64,000 nucleotides of DNA from Diphasiastrum complanatum (taxonomy: Eukaryota; Streptophyta; Lycopodiopsida; Lycopodiales; Lycopodiaceae): assembly GCA_029204225.1 (NCBI GenBank), contig MU832263.1:1-64000 (forward strand), read 5' to 3'. Positions 36,253-49,500 of the stretch are shown here, in pieces. Within the stretch, counting starts at the first letter, position 1; each line of letters starts with the position of its first letter. Made by a program: the position numbers and the translations under genes. The notes under the pieces were generated by a model that saw nothing but the letters and a program-made list of their open reading frames with translations, ran no database searches and was not told where the DNA came from.

Positions 36253-39200
36253 CTGGCACCTGGAAGAAGTTATCTCCTAATACCTATCATGGATGTGATC
36301 TTTATCATGTACTAAGATCAGGTTTTCAATCTTATGTGGATCTCCTATGTAATTGGAACACAAGATCATGACGGATAGTGGATTGCTAGTTTGCTAGTTT
36401 TGCAGATCATTGGATCTCAATAATTTTAGGTTTTTCCTTACTGTTTCAAACTTTTACGGGCTTCTCTGCTGACACAAGGTTACCTTTGATGGCCCTCTAA
36501 TAGATAGTATGGCGCTGCTTCAAGAGTGATGCAAGGATTTCTGATCAAATATGGAGCACCATTGGCAAGGAAGCTCCATTTCTCACCCACACTATTTGGA
36601 TTCTACATTTGATGAGCTATAGCAAGCTATTGGCCAAGGTCACAATTTGGGATGCAATCTTCGGGAGATATTGATCTTTAGCTTACAATATAGCAGGTTT
36701 CATTTTTGATAACACACGTTACCCTCTCTTAATAATGAAGTATAAACTAGAATCTCAACTATGATTCGTCAATCATAACTCATCGGATCTTTATTCTATA
36801 CTCAATAATAAGAGAACGTGAATATTACTATTCTTAAAAGACATGTGAGTTGCTTTCAAGAAAAACCCTTTCCGCAAGGAAAGTCTCGGACTTACCAACT
36901 CATCACACAATGCCTATAAAGAATTGTAATTTTCAGAATTTTCTTACTCTAGATATGGCACAAAGAGTCATTCTAAAGTTAAGATTCAATCTAGAATGCA
37001 TCTAAGTTTTAATACTCTTAAGTTCTAATCTAGAATAACTTAAGATTTACCAAAACTTCATTGTGTGAAGTTTTGGTTTACATCAACTATCCAACCCCAT
37101 CTAATTTTTCGGGATAGCATTCCATCTTTTTCCAATCGAGAAAAGGTTAAAGCCAAAAGTTCCTCTATATCCTATGCACATAACCTTCTAAATGAATCCA
37201 AAAATGACTCATAAAGGTTGTGACTTATAAGCGATACAAATAAACTACAGTATCACTGAGTGATATACTCTGTAATTTAAACCAACTAACTCAGAAGTAT
37301 CACTCCTCATTCAGTTAGTTGTACCTGATTTAGAAATATTTGAATGTTTAGGTGTGGGCCCAATATTAACACCACATTCAATCTGATTCCAAATCCCCCA
37401 TAGGTCAATAAGTAATTCTCATCGAGATATCTTATTAACCAGCGAGTAATTGTTTCCAAACAATTCTAATCAATATGCATATGTTTTACCGACTAGTTTA
37501 TGCATGCATATAAACTTGCGCAAAGAAATCTTGATCCACAAATAATTCAGACAACACATATTTAGCTGAGAATCTTGTAACTCAATTACCTCCACGAGAG
37601 AATATTTCTCAAAGAGTGCTATTCCATAACCAAAATCTCGATTGGAGATTATTTCAAAAGAATATATTCTTAGAAGGAATTTCATTCCTTGCATCATCTC
37701 ACGGATCCTAGTTCATACTAAGATCAAGTTGAACCCAAAAATCAAGAAATATAAACCGAGTTTCAACAACCCCTTTCTTGTAATTGAACTCTCTGGTTCT
37801 AATACGAATGAATTGGATTTGTAATCAGTGTATTTTCTACTAAAAGAATGTTATCTAGATTTCAACAACATTTTTAACAACATTCTAGACTTCCCTTACA
37901 TTTTGTAATTAGATTTCAACAACAATCCTTAGAAGATTCCAATAGTATCAAAAATTTCCTATCGATCATGATTGCAGAAATAGGTCCTTCATCTATACAT
38001 ATTATGGATTCCTCCCGGAATCAATGCTATAGATGTTTCTCATAGATAACTTTCTATCAACCTACTTCTCCCCCTTTTAACAGGCAACTACACAAGTTTC
38101 AATAGGTGTCGTATCAGTCTAGATATGGCCTGAAAGAAGTCTTCAAAAATCTTGAAAGTCAAAAATATGTGTTGCATCAACGTAACTTAATACGTCCCAA
38201 CACATTTACATGAATGACTTCTCCCAAGGTTTTCTTCGTTCGTCATAAAATTTATTACCTCTAAGAAAATTGACCCGTATAATCTGGAAAAAGATTATTG
38301 ATCAGCCAAGGCAAATTAATCATAAATTAGAAAACAATTTAATTAACCTTTCATGTGGCATCGTGAACGACTGCTTATTATGGATTCACACAAATCACCA
38401 TCAAAACCCTCGTTTAATGCAAGTTTTAACCAAAAGATAAAGTTTTGCTCAGATTCTAGGCTGAAACATTAACAGTAATACAGCACTGAAAGAATGGCAT
38501 GCGGAGACAAAGGAGTTATATGCTATGGGACAGGCAAGTTTTAGAGCAGGCTACTCCACAGCGGACCAGATATTCATACTGAGATGTATCATTGAGGCGG
38601 CAAAGTTCAGGAAACAAAGAGTCTATTGTTGCTTCGTGGACTTCCGCAAAGCATTTGATTCGGTTCCGCAACACTTGCTGCTCCAGCGTTTGGCATCCCT
38701 TGGTTTCTCACAGGAGGTCATTGCTGCTATCATCACATTATATGGAGTTTTGGCCCGATTTCGTGATGGTGATGGATGGTCTTCATATATTCATAGTACG
38801 GTCGAAGTAAAGCAGGGATGTCCTTTATCACCCACCCTTTTTGCTCTATACATTGACGACCTTGAGCGGATCATTCGGGAAGAAAGTGGAGATGGCTGTC
38901 CTCTAGCAGATATTGTTATCCCTATCCTTCTTTATGTAGATGATGTGCTTTTACTATCCAGTTCCGCTGCAGGACTTCAGTGACATCTGGATGCCTTGTA
39001 TACGTTCTGTCAGATATGGGGGCTGATGGTGAACATTGGTAAGACTAAGGTTATGGTGTTTAACACCAGCAAGCAGCATATGAGAGACACTATGTTCTAT
39101 TTTGATGGACAACCTCTCGAGATAGTGGCGTCTTACACATACCTGGGTGTTCTCTTTTCTGGTCCATTGCTTTCTTTTAGACCGTCTACATTGGCTAGAC

Positions 39201-40505
39201 TCTGCAAGGGGCGCTCTGCTCTTGTTCAGATGGAGATGTTTTCCTCTCCTTATTACGTGCATGACCCAGACACACGTTGTCGCCTCTTTTCTTCAACTGT
39301 TTCTCCAGTGGCACTATATTCAGCAAAGACATGGTGCCCAGACTTATCTAGAGACACTTGGCGTGACATCTCGCATTTGCAGATTCGCATGCTTAGCCGG
39401 ATGATTCGGGCCAAGCAGTCCGTTCCTCATGAGATTATTCTGGCGGAGTTTGCTTCTCCTCCACTAATTGTCGAGGCTATTTTCAGGATCATTACGTTCA
39501 TTCACAGAATCTCGGAGCTTGACTCTTCCAAATACGTGGTAGCGGCTTTTACATCTTCTTGCACTTTGGCTGGGCAGCGGGCTAAGTCTTCATGGTTTCA
39601 GTATGCTTCGGACTTTCTACATAGCTGGGGATTATCTATGTCTGATCTCCCAAATGGGACTCATGCATTCATTCGCCGACAGATCTACAGAGCATAGATA
39701 CATATTGTTTGGTCACACCTAGATCCTTCACGAGTTAAGCTTTAGTTATACCGCCTTCACTTTCTTCACCTGGAAGACTCAGGGCTTCCTGTCAGACCGA
39801 GTTATCTCTCTCAACCGTTGTCTTTTGGCCTGCACTACCGCATTGGTCAGCTTCGGGTCTCTTCTCATCAGCTCGCCATTGAGACCGGCAGATACACAAA
39901 CACGCCACGACCATTACGGATTTGTCGGTGCTGTACATTACAGGAGGCTGAGGATGAGTTTCACTTTATTTTCTTATGTCCAGCTTACTATGAGATCAGA
40001 GGGAGATACCATTGTCTCTATCGGGACACTCCACTCACGCTTGGTTCCTTCTTTGCCTATTCAGATGCGAGATGTGTTGGTTTACTTTTACGAGAGATGT
40101 TCTCCTTGAGATCTTCACTTCTATTGGATGATCAGGATGTTGACCGCAGCCAGCCACATATTACACTTTTCTTTCAGAAAAGAGTTAGGGAGGATACTTC
40201 TGATAGTGAGATTGACATTCCAGCTCGTCGACAGAAGCTCCAGCGTTTTCCTCGACCATCCAGAGTTCGTTATCAGAGGCCACCATGTGCCTCACACCAG
40301 ATCACACAGTTTTTCTCTCTCAGTTAGTGAGTTTTATTCCTCCGCGTAGCTGGTGGTTAAGCTACTGCTTTTGTACCCTCACCATAGCTGGAGGTTAAGC
40401 TTTGCTTTTATTTCAAGTTTATGTCTGTTTTTAGTTTTAGCTGATAGAAATAAGTCCGGCATGGACAATGCTCCTTTCTGATGTACTTTTTCTTTGTCTT
40501 ATGTG

Positions 40506-40562
<57 letters not shown>

Positions 40563-43500
40563 CGAGATGGCTGCTGCTGCTGACTCCTCCATCGCTGCTG
40601 CTGCTGCCCTGGCCTAGCTCGCCCTACCCTGGTCGCACTCACCTCCCCCCCTGACCTCCATCGCACTCAATGGCCAGGAAAAAGGGGAGCCCTCGCTCCC
40701 CTTCCTCTCTTTCGCTACCCCTTCCCTCTCCTTTGCAGCTTGTCGCTGGCCCTTCATACACCCCCTCGCTGCCTACTCCCTCTCTCACCACCTCTCCCAC
40801 CCCCTCACTGGCCCTTCCCACCCCCTCGCTGCCTGCTCAGCCTACTCCCGCCCCTCCCACCCCCTCGCTGGCCCTTCCCACCCCCTCGCTGTCTGCTCAG
40901 CCTACTCCCGCCCCTCCCACCCCCTCGTTGGCCCTTCCCAACCCCTCGCTGCCTGCTCACAGTCCTCCCCCCTCTTCCTTGGCCCTCTCCTTTCTCCATG
41001 GTTCTCCTGCCCCCTCCCATTATCCTCTCCCATTCCCTAAAGAAGCCTACTCTCATACGAAAGCATTTGAACAGTACCTTCTCTCTTGCATGGAACAGAT
41101 TACACTGGAATCTAGCTATCTGAGGATGGAAATGGGTCAATCGAAAACCACAATACAAGCTATGGCAATCGAGAAGCAAACTATGATGGCCCGGATCATA
41201 TCTTTGGAAGAGACCTTGAGCAGGAAAGAAGAACCCGCCAGCACCACAAAGATCCAAGAATTGGAGGAACGGATTGAGCAACATAAGGAGGAAACCAAAA
41301 CATGGGCCTCTCTATTCAAGGAAGACGCTAAAGAAGGTACACACACTTTCAATAGCGTCATCTCAGCCACCATATCCGAAGAAGGAATGCGGAAGTATAA
41401 ATCTCTGAATGTGCGGGTGCGAGGAATTGAAGATACTAAGGCTCCAGTTACTGAAGCATCCAGTTTCCTCACGGATACACTTTCCCACCATCACAACGGA
41501 ATGGAAAAAGCGTGGAGAACTAAAAGAGATCCAACTACACTCATCATACGGTTCACGGGAATAGAGGAGCGGCAAGCTGTCCTTAGGCTACGAGCTAGGC
41601 TGAGAGGTACCCTTGTCTTCATGGACGATGATCTCACACCTATGCAAGTTGCCGAAAGGAGGAAGGTTTTCAGCGAAGCCAAAGCACTGGGAAAAAAGGT
41701 GATATATCGGGAGGGTAAGGCCCGATACATTGACCCCCAAAAATCTGAGGCATAGGGATTTGGGCCCCCCGGACTTAGGAGCGGTTCGGGGGCCCTCACA
41801 AAAGCATTGCAGTTAAGTTTATGGAACTGCAATGGTATCCATTCTTCAGCTACAGCAGGAGACTTTAGAGATTTTTGTACTACAGGGGATATCCTTATAC
41901 TTACTGAGACACATGAGAGTCTTGAGAGAGGACTTCCTTGCATTGAGAGATTTTGCTGGCTTTCTACTTGCAGAGGGAAGACGAGGGCACTGACTAGTCG
42001 CGGTTCAGGTGGTGTTGCTTGCTTATTTCGAGACTCTCTCCAGCCATGGGTCGAGCTACTATACACTGACGAGCAGGCTCGCTATATCTGGATCAGGTTG
42101 GACCACAGGTTGATGGAGTTAGATCGTGACATATTCTTGGCTATTTGTTATTTCCCCCCAGAGACATCAGCTTTCACCTCAGAGGAGGAGTCATCACTTC
42201 ATTTCATCCTTCTCTGTACACCGCACCACTCTTTTTGATCATTCATATCTCTCACTCTCTGTCGGTCATCTCCACATCACACCTATTTTCTCTTCGACCC
42301 CTACAGCTAAACCCACCTACCACTACACTTCACATCAAACACCACTATACAGAGAAGCCCTCTCCGATCTCCTTACCTATTTCCCATATGAGCATACTTT
42401 AGAGGAGCAATCCCTCTTTCTTGTCCAGACCATCCATACTGCAGCTTCCATTGCCTTTTCATCCCCACGGCCCAAAGACCAGCAACGTCATAGACCCTAT
42501 AACCCCTGGTATGATCAGGAATGCATCCAGCTACATCAAAACCTCATATATGCTTGCTCCCATCTTCCTCATCTGACCAAAACCATATCTCGTGTCTACC
42601 GCAGAACCACCAAAAAAAAGAAAATCGCATACAAGATTGGTCAGGGTAAGAAACTGATGGATCTCCTCTTTAGTTCTTCCTCAGGTTCATTTTGGAAGAG
42701 GTTCCTTCCACTGTCACCCCCACCACCACGGATCACAGACCTCAGCACTTGGGTCGCATATGCCACATCATTGTACACCATCCCAGATACCCCTCCTCTT
42801 CCCACCTCCTGTCTCACGGATACTTCTGCCATATTCACTAACGAACTTATAGAAAAGGCCATCACACGATTCCATTCCCATAAAGCCAAAGACATTGATG
42901 AGCTAGAGGCTGAACTTCTAAAGTATGCTCCCGGCATCCTCTCACCCTTTCTCTCCATCCTATTCAACCGAGCTGTCACCTCTGATTTTCCCTCTCCATG
43001 GTCCACAAACCTCATTCACCCTATCCACAAAGGCGGGGACCCCATGAAAGTTGACAACTACCGCACCATTATGATCAGTCACCTATTCGCTAAAGTATAT
43101 GGTTCTATCCTACAGTCAGAGATCAGTACAGAGATGGATGCTAGATCACTCCATGCCATTGGACAGGCGGGTTTCAGATCGGGATATACTACATCGGATC
43201 ATATCTTCACTTTGAGGTCCATCATTGAGGAGGCTAAGGCCAAGAGGGAGCGCGTATACTGCTGCTTTGTGGATTTCCGCAAGGCATTTGACTCCGTGTC
43301 TAGGCATTTATTGATACAAAGACTTCATGATCGGGGCTTTCAGGAGGATACTATACAGGCGGTACTAGCATTGTACAGGCGAGTTATTGGCAGGGTCCGA
43401 CTATCAGGAGTTATTTCACCGGAGGTTGTCAGTACTATTGGTGTCAAACAGGGATGTCCACTCTCTCCTACACTTTTTGGTCTTTACATTGACGAGCTAG

Positions 43501-46500
43501 AGCATGTTATACAGAGTGAAGGGTTGTACATTGGGCGACCTCATTATTGCTATTCTCCTTTATGCTGATGATGTGGTTTTGCTTTCACGGACGAGAGAGG
43601 GCTTGCAGCGACACTTAGATGCTCTTCTTTCTTTCTGCACACGATGGGGTTTGTCGGTGAATGTGGCCAAAACTAAGGTTATGGTGTTCAACACCTCTAG
43701 GTCTTTCATGATGCGGCAGGAGCTTCTATGGGATGGTCATCCCCTAGAGGTTGTTGATTCCTATACATATCTAGGAGTACTATTCTCGGGGCCTACGTTC
43801 AGCATGAGACACGCAGCTATTTCACGGGTACGGAAGGGCTATGCCTCACTGATAGATTTGGAGAGACTATGTTTCCGCTCACACATCAGAGATGCGACTA
43901 GTAAGTGTCGGCTCTTTGACACTATGGTTGTGCCCTCAACTATGTATGCTTCCGAGACATGGAGTATGGGTCTGACAGCTACTGACTGGGCATATATCTC
44001 CCGGCTCCAGATTCGTTTGCTCTCACGGATGATACGGGCTAAGCCCTCAGTACCACACCAGATTATCTTGGCGGAGTTCGCGGTCCCCCCCCATTCAGAT
44101 TGAGGCCTTATTCCATATTGTGACATTCATACAGAGGGTAGAGGATCTTCAGGACGGGGGTACACATTATGTAGTTGCAGCTTTATCTTCATCCCGGCGC
44201 CTACACTCAGAGGGACACCTTTTCTCATGGTACTCCCAAGCTTGCCGTCTCCTCTCCACATTGGGTATCCAGATTAGTGATCTACCTGCAGGCACCCACC
44301 AGTACATCAAAGGCCTCCTTTACAGATCATATCTTCATACCACTTGGCAGGGCCCATTGGGGACCAAGAGTGAATTTTATCGTACACACTTTCCATCTCT
44401 TGATCCGGCTGGCTGCCCCATAGTATCTGGTTATTTGTTGAGCATATCACATAGTCTGCGGATAGCGATGGGTCAGTTTCGGGTTTCTTCACATCAGCTG
44501 GCTATCGAGACTGGCAGATACAGTGGCACCCCACGAGAGGACCGGCTCTGTAGTATGTGTGTTACGCATGAGACTGAGGACGAGTCACATTTCCTCTTCA
44601 GATGTCCAGCCTACTATGAGATACGGGGGCGGTACTACTGCTTGTTCAGAGAGCACCCAGTTACACTTTCTACCTTGATATCTTATGAGGACCCTAGATG
44701 TGTCGCACTTATGATCCGAGAGATGTCAGACCTGAGGAGGAGGAGACTAGATGGTACACCCCTGACACAGCTGAGCATTGATGAGTGCATATCCCGTCGG
44801 AGACAGAGATCCGAGGTACCCATAGGCAGCGACTCAGATGGAGAGGCCGAGATTCCGGACTCCTTCGTACACCGGCATCAGAGACCATGTCGACGGCCAG
44901 AGAGACAGTCAGTTAATAGATCACAGCCCAGAGCGCCACGGCAGCAGAGACGACACCGACGGCCTATCCGGTGACAGAGGTCCAGGGCACATCTAATCAC
45001 ACCCTCACAGCATACCATCCACCATTTCTTTCATGTTGATGGGCATCGTGATATATGATTCCAGGCTATTGGATCCTGACTGGGCCAGCTGTCTTTATGC
45101 ATTGTATTTGCAGTTATTTAGTTTTTATAGATGATTGAGCTTTAAGCTCCTATGTGCACACTTGACATGTACCTTTTCTTAGTCCAATGTACCTTAGGGT
45201 ATTCAAAGACATTAATAAAATCTTTCTTTCTTTCTTTCTTTCTCTCATAGGTCCTGACACAGGAGGGACATCTCACGTATCATAAGTGCCACACATCTAG
45301 GGTCCTCATATGAGATGAGGGATCGTAATGTAACTGGTGTCTGACGAAAAAGGCAATGATATCGTCCTCTAATCTCATAGTAAGCTGGGACATGTGAAAA
45401 GGAAATGCTCCTCTGTCTCAACCATAGATAATGAGCATAACTGACAAAAACGCTCGTCATGTGGGGTACCCTGGAAGCGTCCAGTCTCAATCGCCAACTG
45501 GTGTGAGGACACTCGGAACTGGCCCAGAATAAATCGGAGCCCATGAGATAGCCCTGAGGTGAGATAGTGTGGTAAAACTGGAAACCCAACTGTGTCTAGC
45601 TCCAGAAAGTGTGTCCTGTAATAGTCGGGTTTGACCCCGAGCTGTCCTTGCCATGTCCGGCTCAGGTATGCCCTATAGAGAAAGCGTCTGATATGCTCAT
45701 GGGTGCCCGATGGAAGGTCTGTGATAGAAATCCCAAGTGTATCCAGTATCCGGGAGGCCTGAGAAAACCATGATAGTCGATGCCCCTGACCATAAAGGTC
45801 TCGCGATGAGGCAAGTGCCGTCTGTGTGTATCTCTGCTCATTTGTGGGTAACGTCATAATACGCTGAATATGTAGAATAAGTTGAAAGATGGCGAATAGC
45901 TGAATGGGAGGGACTGCGAACTCTGTCAGGATAATCTGATGTGGGACAGATGGCTTAGCCCGTATCATACGAGATAGCATGAGAACCTGCAGTCGTGAAA
46001 TGCTGGCCCAATCCGAAAATGTAAGACCTGCACACCATACCTCTGCTGCGTATAGGGCTGTGGGAGTAATGAGAGTATCAAAAAGCTGACATTTACTCGA
46101 GGCATCCCGAATAAACCGTCTGAAACAGAAGCGCTCTAACTGGACAAGGGAGGCGTGACCCTTACCAAGTCTGGCGGAGGCTGCCTGTCGCATGCCAAAG
46201 ATAGGACCTGTAAAAAGCACGCCAAGGTAAGTGTAAGAAGATACGACCTCCAAGGGTTGCCTATCAAAGATGAGTTCCTGGCGCTGCATAAAAGCTCTCG
46301 ACAGCTCAGCACACCTATCCAGACTCACAGTCTCAGATTACATCCTTTTTCTCTCGCCGGAGATCACGCTCTGATGCAGACATGACTAACAGCGATTGCG
46401 ACGACATTCCCAGACCTAGGATACAGAGACGACGCATCACCCAGCCTCAGGCGGTCACGAGAGTTACACGCCCTACCAGACCTCTTACACAGAGACACAC

Positions 46501-49500
46501 TATACATGCTCCTGTTCACAGGTGACGTCAGCGGGCTCCTGCACTTCCTCATGCTACAGCTCTCATTACATCCTTCTACAGCGCCAGTACAGACCTGGCA
46601 TCTTGACATGGACACATTTGACTACCATGCACAGAGATTATCATTTATGTAGTTATCTTAACTTGTACTAGATGTTTCCTTTTTTTTCTTTATTCAGTTT
46701 TTGGAGGCATTTACACGCTCCACGGTTACCACATACTTGACATGTATTTCCTCAGTCTTATATGCCTTTTGGCATGGAAAAGACATTAATAAAGCTTCTT
46801 TTTCTTCTTCTTCTCTCTCTCTCTCTGTTACGAGCTCGTAACCAGTGCCGAACCCTAGAGGACACAGATAGGTCAGACACCACAGTCAGGGTCGTGTCCA
46901 GCGTACATGACCAACAGGGCAAGACAGTGTGAGCAGTGTGCCCCAGCACGGTCCATAGCTATGGTGGGCCTAACACAGCCTAGGGACCCTATCAGTAGGA
47001 TAGGGCTCCCAATTGGGTCCCGACGTGCAGTCGGCCACGTCAGTGCCACGTGGCCGACACTTGGCAGTTCCATGCTACCAGTCCTCACACTGGGCTAGGA
47101 GGGGCTTACTCTATATCAGAGGGTAGGCAAGGTTGGGTGGATCAATTAGTGTTTGCCCTACTGTGGTGTTAGGATCTATTACACTGGTATCAGAGCCATC
47201 TCCATCCTAGGGAGTTCAGGAGCAGCACTAGAGAAAGCTATCAGAAGATAGGAAATGTTTCTCAGTTTCTCAAGAAAGATTAGAGGAGGAGAATCGTTGT
47301 AGGTGCAGCTTTCAAACCCTTGAAATTCACTGAGAATTTACAGTTGTAGGAAGTAGAATTCCTTCTGTAGGTAAATCACTGGAAAGGCAGCAATCTATAT
47401 CAGATTTCAGACATCTGACAGGAGATTTTAGAAAGGATTTAGAGTAGAAACCAGCGAGCAGGTCCATCGCTGTAGGATCAGACATCTACCTCTGAAATTT
47501 TAGAGAATTCCAAGGAAGTCTGAGGGGTTTTCAAGCAAATTTTCCTAGCAGGGCCAGCGCTGGACATGGAGGTGATAAAGTGGAATTTCATCCCTGTTTT
47601 TCGAGATTTCTCAGAAGTTTGAGCTTCAAACTTGATTGCCACAGACCAGCGACCTACCAGCTGAAGTCAACTCAGAGATTCAAGCGGATTTTTGAGTTGT
47701 AAATTGAACAAATTGGGCCAGACAGGTTGTTGTCCAGACAGCGAGGGCAGGGACTTCAAAAATTCCGGATTTTTCTTGCATATTTCCGGTTTTTACTCAG
47801 TTTGTTGGAGCCCCACACCTTAAATCAGATCAGTCAGCTACTCAACTCAAGAACCGGGAAATTTGACACCGTTTTGACAACTGGGATTTTCCAGGACAGC
47901 AGATCTGAAATCTTGGGTGAAAGAGCACCTGGATCGCACAGACATAGTTCTCGGGAGAGATTGGCTCTACAGTTTAGGACCTCTCTCCACAGAAATTATC
48001 AGGAGAACACCCTCAACTTTCAGCATAAAGGTCGAGAGATCCAGTTGCATGGGGAGCACAATGTTCCCAACAGTCCTATGGTCTGCAGTTTAGAGCTCTG
48101 TCAGCTGATCGGAGACGAAGACCATCAGGTATTCTTATGTGACTTTCAATTTATTCCTGAAGTTTCTATTTCTAGTTCTATTCAGCAGAAAATCAGTAAA
48201 TTAGAAACTTTGTTGTCTAAATTTAAAGATGTTTTTCCTGAAGATTTGCCACATGGTTTACCCCCTAGCAGAGAGGTAGATCATGTAATAAACCTAGTAC
48301 CAGGTATAGCACCTGTTTCTAAACCTCCGTATCGGGTCAGCCGAACAGAGGATGAAGAAATAACTAGGCAGTTAACAGATTATCTTGGGAAAGGCCAAAT
48401 TCAGACCAGTAGTTCACCATGGGCCTCACCAGTCCTATTGGTGAAAAAGAAAGAGGGGTCTATGCGTCTTTGCGTAGATTACAGAGCCCTCAATAAAGTC
48501 ACAATTAAGAATAAATACCCTATGCCTCGGGCAGACGAGTTGTTTGAACAACTCGACGGGGCTAAGTTTTTCAGTAAAATAGACCTCAGATCGGAATATT
48601 ATTAGGTTCGTATAAAATCGGAAGATGTCTCAAAAACAGCTTTTAGGACTCGTCGCGGTCATTATGAGTTTAAGGTGATGCCATTTGGACTCACAAATGC
48701 TCCAGCTACCTTTATGACCTTGATGAACAGTGTCCTCAGACCATACTTGGATAAGTTTGTAGTCGTATTTTTAGATGACATCCTCGTCTACAGCAAAACG
48801 AGGAAGGAGCATCTAAAACACCTCAGAAAGGTGTTTCGACTGCTCAGAAAGCATAAGCTTTATGCTAAACAATCCAAGTGTGAATTCTTCGTTGAAGAAG
48901 TAGCATATTTGGGTCACATTATCTCTTCAGATGGGATTAAGATGGACCCAAATAAGGTTAAAGCCATACTCAGTTGGCTGAGACCTCAGAATATTTTGGA
49001 ACTTCAGATCTTTCTTGGTTTGGCGGGATATTACAGACGATTTGTCAAGGAATATGCTCAGATAGCAGTTCCCATGACAAATCTTCTTAAGGGGGAGGGA
49101 AAGGAGTTCATTTGGGAGTCCGCACAGCAGGAGAGCTTTGATGCTCTCAAAACAGCCTTAGCTACAGCACCAATTTTAAAGGTCGTCGACCCCAATCAGC
49201 CATTTGTGGTCGAAACAGATGCTAGCGACTTTGCAGTAGGTGCTGTGCTAACTCAGGTGGACGACCAGTTGCGTTCGAGAGTAAAAAACTCGAGCCAGCT
49301 CAGACTAGGTACAGTGCCTATGAAAAGGAACTCTTTTCTATAGTCCATGCCCTTAAGACTTGGAGGCATTATTTGTATGGTGCCAACTTTGAGGTCCTGA
49401 CAGACCATGAGAGTCTCAGATACCTTTGCAATCAACTTGAGCTTAGAGGTCGGAAAGCTCGTTGGGCAGAGTTGATGCAAGAGTTTGACATGTCTATCAG

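Larger units (their letters stand above)
40560..45240 (+). mobile_element. LINE copy 2, near full length, two ORFs
   Basis: An L1-like non-LTR retrotransposon with 5' leader, ORF1 (40,670-41,755), ORF2 (about 41,800-44,974) and a 3' UTR ending 'AAAGACATTAATAAAATC' followed by a (TTTC)n tail. It is the most complete copy of a family with four copies in this intron. ORF2 has two frameshifts and an internal deletion in the endonuclease, so it is not active as it stands. Confidence 0.9.

Noticed and set aside
40639-41284. Minus-strand Gly/Arg-rich frames opposite the LINE ORF1
   Set aside because: Antisense shadows of the 60-bp Pro-coding repeat.
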